From Mesorhizobium_L sp035547755 (GTDB taxonomy: Bacteria; Pseudomonadota; Alphaproteobacteria; Rhizobiales; Rhizobiaceae): a stretch of 64,000 nucleotides of DNA. Positions within the stretch are counted from its first letter, which is position 1. Each line of letters begins with the position of its first letter. The DNA lies in NCBI GenBank assembly GCA_035547755.1, contig DASZUG010000037.1, positions 1 to 64,000 on the forward strand, in the 5' to 3' direction. This document shows, piece after piece, positions 59,355 to 64,000 of this stretch. The notes beneath the pieces were generated by a model. The model was given only the letters and a program-made list of their open reading frames with translations. It had not been told where the DNA came from and ran no database searches. Position numbers and translations under genes: made by a program.

Positions 59355-61409
59355 ATGCCTTCAATATCCAGCATCGATCTTACCTCCCATCCCCTGACGG
59401 CATGGTCGGGGTCGCTCAACCTGCCGGACTATGGCCATATCGACGAAGCGGAATTCGCGCCGGTCTTCGACGCCGCGCTCGCGGCGCATGACAGGGAAAT
59501 CGAGGCGATCGCCTCGAACGCGGAAGCGCCTTCTATCGAAAATACGCTTGCCGCTCTGGAGCTGGCCGGCGACCCGCTCGGCCGCGTCTCCGCCATCTTC
59601 TGGTGCCGCGCCGGCGCCCATACGAGCGACGCCATTCAGGCGCTCGAGCGCGAGATCGCGCCGAAAATGGCGCGTCATTCTTCCGCGATTTTCATGAACG
59701 AGGCGCTTTTTACCCGCATCGATGCGCTTTACCGCGAACGCGATAAACTCGCGCTCGACGCGGAAACGGCGCGGGTGCTGGAAAAGACCTGGAAACGCTT
59801 CGTGCGCGCCGGCGCGAAACTCGACGCGGCCGCCAAGAATCGGCTGGCCGGGATCAATGCCGAGCTTGCTTCGCTCGGCGCAGCCTTCGGGCAGAACGTG
59901 CTGGCGGACGAAAAGGACTGGGCGCTCTTCCTGACCGGAAATGACCTTGCCGGCCTGCCGGATTTCCTGCGCGATTCGATGGCCGAGGCGTCGGAGGAGC
60001 GTGGCCGGAAGGGCGAATACGCCGTCACCTTGTCGCGTTCCATCGTCATCCCCTTCCTCACCTTCTCCGACAGACGAGACCTCAGGGAAAAGGCGTTCCA
60101 GGCCTTCATCCATCGCGGCCAGAATGGCGGCGCTACGGACAATGGCGAGATCGTCAGGAAGACGCTCGCGCTCAGGGCGGAGAAGGCGAAGCTTCTCGGC
60201 TACGACAACTATGCCGCCTTCAAGCTCGATGACACGATGGCCAAGATGCCCGATGCGGTGATGGGCCTCCTCGAGCCGGTTTGGCAAAAGGCGTTGGAAA
60301 AGGCTGCCGCCGACCAGGCCGAGTTGCAGGCGGTCGCCGCAGAAGCCGGCCGCAATGATCCGATCGCCCCTTGGGACTGGCGCTATTACGCCGAGAAGCT
60401 GAGAGCGCAAAAATTCGCTTTCGACGAGGCCGCGCTCAAGCCCTATCTGCAGCTTGACCGCGTGATCGATGCCTGTTTCGACGTGGCGGGGCGTCTTTTC
60501 GGGCTGCGCTTCGAGGAAAAGAAAGGCATCGCCGCCTGGCATCCGGATGTACGCATATTCGAAGTGAAGGACGCCGACGGAGCCTATCGCGCCACCTTCC
60601 TCGCCGATTATTTCGCCCGGTCGACCAAGCGCTCGTGCGCATGGATGTCGAGCCTGGAATCCGGCTACCGTCTCGGCGACGGCGCGCATCCCGTCATCTA
60701 CAACATCATGAATTTCGCCAAGCCCGCCCAAGGCGAACCGGCGCTTCTATCGCTGGACGAGGCGCGGACGCTGTTCCACGAATTCGGCCATGCGTTGCAC
60801 GGCATGCTGACCGACGTGACCTGGCCGTCCGTCTCGGGCACGTCGGTGGCGCGCGATTTCGTCGAACTGCCTTCGCAGCTCTACGAGCATTGGCTGACCG
60901 TGCCGGAGATTCTCGGCAAACACGCCCGCCACTACAAGACGGGCGAGCCGATGCCTGCCGCCCTGATTGACAAGATGCGCGCTGCGGAGACATTCGACGC
61001 CGGCTTCGCGACGGTCGAATTCACCGCTTCGGCGCTTGTCGATATGGCTTACCACCAGCAGCCGGAAACGCCCGACGAGCCGCTTCGTTTCGAAGCCGAA
61101 ACACTTGCCAAGCTGAATATGCCCGACGCGATCGTCATGCGCCACCGTACGCCGCATTTCCAGCATGTCTTTGCCGGCGATGGTTATTCCGCCGGCTATT
61201 ATTCCTATATGTGGTCCGAGGTGCTCGATGCCGACGCTTTCGCCGCCTTCGAGGAAAGCGGCGATCCGTTCGATCCAGAACTCGCCGAAAGGCTGCGCAG
61301 GAACATCTATGCCGCCGGCGGCTCGGCCGATCCCGAAGCGCTCTACACCGCCTTCCGCGGCAGGATGCCGACGCCGGAAGCCATGATGGTGAAGCGCGGC
61401 CTCGCCTGA
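59355..61409 (+). CDS. M3 family oligopeptidase (peptidyl-dipeptidase Dcp type)
   Basis: A 684-residue zinc metallopeptidase of the thimet/oligopeptidase group. The zinc site HEFGH is in the TLFHEFGHALHG segment near residue 475, with the third ligand Glu about 25 residues on in the VELPSQLYEHW part. Members with this length and a start MPSISSIDLTSHPL split as here are annotated as peptidyl-dipeptidase Dcp or oligopeptidase A. It would degrade short peptides in the cytoplasm. No operon partner. Confidence 0.9.
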   Translation: MPSISSIDLTSHPLTAWSGSLNLPDYGHIDEAEFAPVFDAALAAHDREIEAIASNAEAPSIENTLAALELAGDPLGRVSAIFWCRAGAHTSDAIQALEREIAPKMARHSSAIFMNEALFTRIDALYRERDKLALDAETARVLEKTWKRFVRAGAKLDAAAKNRLAGINAELASLGAAFGQNVLADEKDWALFLTGNDLAGLPDFLRDSMAEASEERGRKGEYAVTLSRSIVIPFLTFSDRRDLREKAFQAFIHRGQNGGATDNGEIVRKTLALRAEKAKLLGYDNYAAFKLDDTMAKMPDAVMGLLEPVWQKALEKAAADQAELQAVAAEAGRNDPIAPWDWRYYAEKLRAQKFAFDEAALKPYLQLDRVIDACFDVAGRLFGLRFEEKKGIAAWHPDVRIFEVKDADGAYRATFLADYFARSTKRSCAWMSSLESGYRLGDGAHPVIYNIMNFAKPAQGEPALLSLDEARTLFHEFGHALHGMLTDVTWPSVSGTSVARDFVELPSQLYEHWLTVPEILGKHARHYKTGEPMPAALIDKMRAAETFDAGFATVEFTASALVDMAYHQQPETPDEPLRFEAETLAKLNMPDAIVMRHRTPHFQHVFAGDGYSAGYYSYMWSEVLDADAFAAFEESGDPFDPELAERLRRNIYAAGGSADPEALYTAFRGRMPTPEAMMVKRGLA

Positions 61410-61548
61410 GGCCGCTTGACAAGTCCGTGAGGCCTTGCTGCAAACGGCGTTCAACCGCGCTCTGGTGCTCACGTACTTCATGTACGCTCCGCTCCGGTGC
61501 TCGCTGAACGCCGTTTTCGCGTCGGCCTGACGGTTTCTCAAACAGCCT
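61410..61548. repeat. Intergenic repeat family C, copy 2, fused to repeat A
   Basis: The minus strand reads GAGGCTGTTTGAGAAACCGTCAGG, GCGAGCACCGGAGCGG, and GGCCTCACGGACTTGTCAAG, the blocks of 53752-53860. Its inner part has the palindrome ACGTACTTCATGTACG. It abuts repeat A (61549) directly and lies at the end of the peptidase gene. Confidence 0.8.
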
Positions 61549-61823
61549 CTAGAGCCTTTCATGGTTAGATGGAATCGTTCTGCCGGAAGGAATTCGGGTC
61601 AAGGTCAAGACCTCCGGCGCCGGTCGTACCGGTGGTACGGCCAAGCCGGGGACGAAGGATTTGGCCCGAATTCATCCGGCCCGTAAGGGTTTCCCGCTGG
61701 CGGGCGCCCGCTTTGTCGGACGGATTTGGCCGTACCACCGGTACGACCCGCACCGTCCTCCGCGCGGCTCGCCGCGCCATCGAGGAAACAGAACCGTTTC
61801 CAGCTAACCATGAAAGGCTCTAG
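61549..61823 (-). repeat. Palindromic intergenic repeat family A, copy 2
   Basis: The element begins CTAGAGCCTTTCATGGTTAG and ends CTAACCATGAAAGGCTCTAG, perfect 20-bp inverted ends. CTAG at both ends may be a target duplication. Its reverse complement matches 1-273 over nearly the full length, with the inner palindromes GTACCGGTGGTAC and GTACCACCGGTAC at the same positions. A 71-codon frame (minus, 61565-61780) is the counterpart of that in copy 1. Confidence 0.9.
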
Positions 61824-61840
61824 AGTCTGCTCAGTCGCCC

Positions 61841-62266
61841 TTATTTGTCGGCGGGCGCATTCATGCCCCAGACGATACCGAACGGATCGCGAAGCTGGCC
61901 CCAGCGGTCGCCCCAGAACATCACGTCGACCGGCATCAGGACCTCGCAGCCGGCTTCCGTGGCGCGCTTCCACCATTTGTCGATATCGTCGACGATGAGC
62001 TGCATCGAGAAACCCTGATGCTCCGTCTTCGGATGGCCATGCTCGGGATAGAAATCCGACAACATGACCGAACTGCCGTTGAGATGGAGATGGATGTGCA
62101 TGGTCCGGCCCTGCTCGTCGGGCGGGTAGCGGAACACCTCTTTCGCGCCAAAAGCCTTTTGGTAGAATTCGGAGGCCTTCGCGGCCCCGTCAATGCTGAG
62201 ATAGGCCACCACGCCACCCAGCGTCGCGGGCATTTCCTGTTTCGTCGCTGTCTTTTCGGCTGACAT
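61841..62266 (-). CDS. VOC / PhnB-like glyoxalase-fold protein
   Basis: A 141-residue protein with the two-beta-alpha-beta VOC fold: YLSIDGAAKASEFYQKAFGA and, in the second half, LIVDDIDKWWKRATEAG with GDRWGQLRDPFGIVWG. The PhnB-type group rarely has proven enzyme activity. Near an ECF sigma/YciI pair such proteins are often part of the regulated set. The ATG at 62266 follows GGGAGATAAAGC. It lies 92 bp downstream of the sigma factor gene on the same strand. Confidence 0.88.
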   Translation of the reverse strand: MSAEKTATKQEMPATLGGVVAYLSIDGAAKASEFYQKAFGAKEVFRYPPDEQGRTMHIHLHLNGSSVMLSDFYPEHGHPKTEHQGFSMQLIVDDIDKWWKRATEAGCEVLMPVDVMFWGDRWGQLRDPFGIVWGMNAPADK

Positions 62267-62357
62267 ATGCTTTATCTCCCATCCGCGCTGGACATTCCGA
62301 TCTGCGTTCCAAGGACGTGGCGCCAGCGTACCAACCGACATCGCGACCTAACATTTT

Positions 62358-63632
62358 CTACGCTTTCGCTGTTGTCCGGCGCTTCGTCTCGCGAGCGCCG
62401 CCGAGCCGGTCGAGATGCATGCGGATATGCGCCGCTTCGGCCGGCGTGCGCGCAAGCGAGATCGCACGGTCGAAGGCGGCCCTGGCTTCGCCATTGCGGC
62501 CAAGCTGCATCAGCAGGTTGCCCTTGACGCCGAAGAAATAGAAATAGCCGGAAAGCCGCTCCGCCAGCGGTTCGATGAGGTCGAGCGCGACCTCCGGCCC
62601 GTCCGCCTTGGCGACGGCGACGGCGCGGTTGAGCGTCACGACCGGCGAGGGCTGGAGCTGCTCGAGCGCGCGATAGAGAAGGCTGATCTCCGCCCAGTCC
62701 GTCTCTTCCGCGCGGGCGGCGCGGGCATGGAGCGCGGCGATCGCCGCCTGAATCTGATAAGCGCCTGGGCGGCGATGGCGCATGGCCTTGTCGACCAGCG
62801 CCAGACCCTCGGCGATCATGGCGCGGTTCCAGAGCGTCCGGTCCTGTTCGTCGAGAAGAACGGCCGTTCCGTCGGCATCGAAGCGCGCATCGGCGCGCGC
62901 GTGCTGCAACAGGAGAAGCGCCGTCAGGCCCATGATCTCCGGTTCCGTCGGGAAAAGCCTGAGCAGGAGCCGCGACAGTCGGATCGCCTCGTCGCAAAGC
63001 GGCCGACGCTGGGCGGTCGTATCGGCTTCGGCGGAATAGCCTTCATTGAAGACGAGATAGATCATGGCGGCGACGGCGGCCAGCCGCTCCGCCCGCTCCA
63101 CCGCTCCCGGCGTACCGAAAGGGATGCCCGCCTTGGCGATCCGGGCCTTGGCGCGGGTGATGCGCTGTTCCATGGCGCTTTCGCCGACAAGAAAAGCGCG
63201 CGCGATCTGCGGCACCGTCAGGCCGGAGACGATCCTGAGCGCCAGTGCGATCTGTTGCGTGGCGGGAAGCTCGGGATGGCAGCAGACGAAGAGCAGGCGC
63301 AGCACGTCGTCGCGGTAATCGCTGTTGTCCAGCCGCTCGACCATATCCCCCTCGACATCGTCGAGGTCGGAGATTTTCTCCTCCGGCGGCAGTTCCTCCT
63401 GTCGGCTGCCGCGCCGGACGGAATCGATCGCGGCATTGCGGCCGACGAAGATCAGCCAGGCCGTCGGATCGCGCGGCGGGCCGTTCTTCGGCCAGTTTTT
63501 CAGGGCGCGCAGGCAGGCTTCCTGGAACGCCTCCTCGGCCGTGTCGAGATCGCGGAAATAACGCAGGAGCGCCGCCACCGCCTGCGGCCGGGCGGCGGTC
63601 AAAGCTTGCTCTATCCAGGAAAGATCGGTCAC
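62358..63632 (-). CDS. ECF sigma factor with TPR-like C-terminus (ECF42 type)
   Basis: A 424-residue protein. The N-terminal region is sigma-70 region 2 (about 10-75: LDTAEEAFQEACLRAL with AWLIFVGRNAAIDSVRR) and region 4 (about 120-175: VSGLTVPQIARAFLVGESAMEQRITRAKAR split around the helix-turn-helix). The rest (about 185-424) is a helical repeat extension with MIYLVFNEGYSA and GNLLMQLGRNGEARAAFDRA. This matches the ECF42 group, which has no membrane anti-sigma and is linked to YCII/DGPF proteins. Its start overlaps the upstream YciI gene by 4 bp. Confidence 0.92.
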   Translation of the reverse strand: MTDLSWIEQALTAARPQAVAALLRYFRDLDTAEEAFQEACLRALKNWPKNGPPRDPTAWLIFVGRNAAIDSVRRGSRQEELPPEEKISDLDDVEGDMVERLDNSDYRDDVLRLLFVCCHPELPATQQIALALRIVSGLTVPQIARAFLVGESAMEQRITRAKARIAKAGIPFGTPGAVERAERLAAVAAMIYLVFNEGYSAEADTTAQRRPLCDEAIRLSRLLLRLFPTEPEIMGLTALLLLQHARADARFDADGTAVLLDEQDRTLWNRAMIAEGLALVDKAMRHRRPGAYQIQAAIAALHARAARAEETDWAEISLLYRALEQLQPSPVVTLNRAVAVAKADGPEVALDLIEPLAERLSGYFYFFGVKGNLLMQLGRNGEARAAFDRAISLARTPAEAAHIRMHLDRLGGARETKRRTTAKA

Positions 63633-64000
63633 GCGGGAAGCACTCCGGGCCGGAAGAGACGAACCGGCCTGATTTCATAGGAGCCGGGAGCCGGGTTGGC
63701 GGCGGCAAGCTCTTTCGCGAAATCGATCGCCTCGTCGAGCGAAGCACAATCGATCGTGTAGAAGCCGAGCAATTGTTCCTTCGTCTCCGCGAAGGGACCG
63801 TCTATGACGAGCGGCTCCTCCCGGCCTTTCCTGAGCGTCGTCGCGGCGGTCGTCGGAACCAGACGCGCGACCGGACCCATTCGGCCCTCCACGGCGACCC
63901 GGTCCTGCACGACTTTCAACCGCGCCAGGCATGCATCGTCCTCTTCCTTGGTCCAGGAGCCGACGACGTTTTCGTCACTGTAGCAAAGGATGGCGTAAAG
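63629..64000 (-). CDS. YciI/DGPF-family protein, 5' end beyond the window
   Basis: Codons continue without a stop from the window edge at 64000 down to 63629, giving about 123 residues. The N-terminal part begins LYAILCYSDENVVGSWTKEE, which is the DGPF/YCII pattern after a missing start Met, and RVAVEGRMGP and VIDGPFAETKEQLLGFY (the DGPF-type motif) follow. It overlaps the sigma factor by 4 bp, the usual ECF42 gene pair. Confidence 0.92.
   Translation of the reverse strand, partial: LYAILCYSDENVVGSWTKEEDDACLARLKVVQDRVAVEGRMGPVARLVPTTAATTLRKGREEPLVIDGPFAETKEQLLGFYTIDCASLDEAIDFAKELAAANPAPGSYEIRPVRLFRPGVLPA

Noticed and set aside
1..64000. tRNA, rRNA, CRISPR or transposase genes
   Set aside because: I looked for cloverleaf patterns, regular spaced repeats and DDE-type proteins and saw none I could support.

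Overview
The window is a stretch of chromosome from a high-GC alphaproteobacterium, almost certainly of the order Hyphomicrobiales (Rhizobiales) and probably of the Phyllobacteriaceae/Rhizobiaceae type. The main evidence is a complete PhyR-NepR-EcfG general stress locus, an IalB-family secreted protein, several HWE-type histidine kinases, a pstSCAB-phoU-phoB phosphate operon, and four families of intergenic palindromic repeats of the kind common in rhizobial genomes. I see no prophage, transposase, CRISPR array, rRNA or tRNA. Genes are densely packed, with many 4-bp ATGA overlaps.

Layout. 1-5.3 kb: palindromic repeat, Bax-inhibitor-1 protein, YbbA/YbbP-type ABC export pair divergent from a TesA-like esterase. 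5.3-10.6 kb: ThpR, DUF1232, IalB, rlmN with a coupled membrane gene, LysE exporter, two tandem miniature GNAT genes. 10.6-18.7 kb: malonyl-CoA synthetase, M19 dipeptidase, amidase, unknown secreted protein, an isoprenylcysteine-methyltransferase-like and lipase-like membrane pair, argG. 18.8-29.9 kb: the general stress region. 30-37.2 kb: glycine-zipper lipoprotein, ROK regulator, phosphate operon with a Pho box. 37.3-45 kb: rpmF, mtgA, ispA, hybrid histidine kinase, lytic transglycosylase, ispG, cytochrome b561. 45-53 kb: 3-hydroxybutyrate dehydrogenase, DUF3309, NAD(P)-binding protein with divergent LysR regulator, MFS transporter, cardiolipin synthase, ABC transporter. 53-64 kb: pyrophosphatase, GNAT, a LemA/TPM cluster, pyridoxal-kinase-like protein, carbonic anhydrase, M3 peptidase, repeats, VOC protein and an ECF sigma/YciI pair cut by the window end.

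The most notable region is 19.8-29.9 kb. Reading both strands by eye I find eight exact copies of the sigma-EcfG promoter (GGAAC, 16 nt, CGTT) and one copy with a single mismatch. They lie upstream of the divergent nepR-ecfG and phyR genes and of a diacylglycerol-kinase-like gene, a DUF883/holin-like pair, an AI-2E-type permease, a DUF1328 gene and an HWE histidine kinase. The eighth points at no protein gene. It reads into about 120 nt that fold into a hairpin with a 25-nt, 14-cytosine loop, followed by a rho-independent terminator. I propose this is an unannotated EcfG-dependent small RNA, similar in design to Caulobacter GsrN. A FAT-GUY-type single-domain response regulator and two HWE kinases in the same region are plausible inputs to the stress circuit.

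Limits: promoter and terminator calls come from reading motifs, with no genome-wide background or expression data. Functions come from motif and family recognition without database searches.
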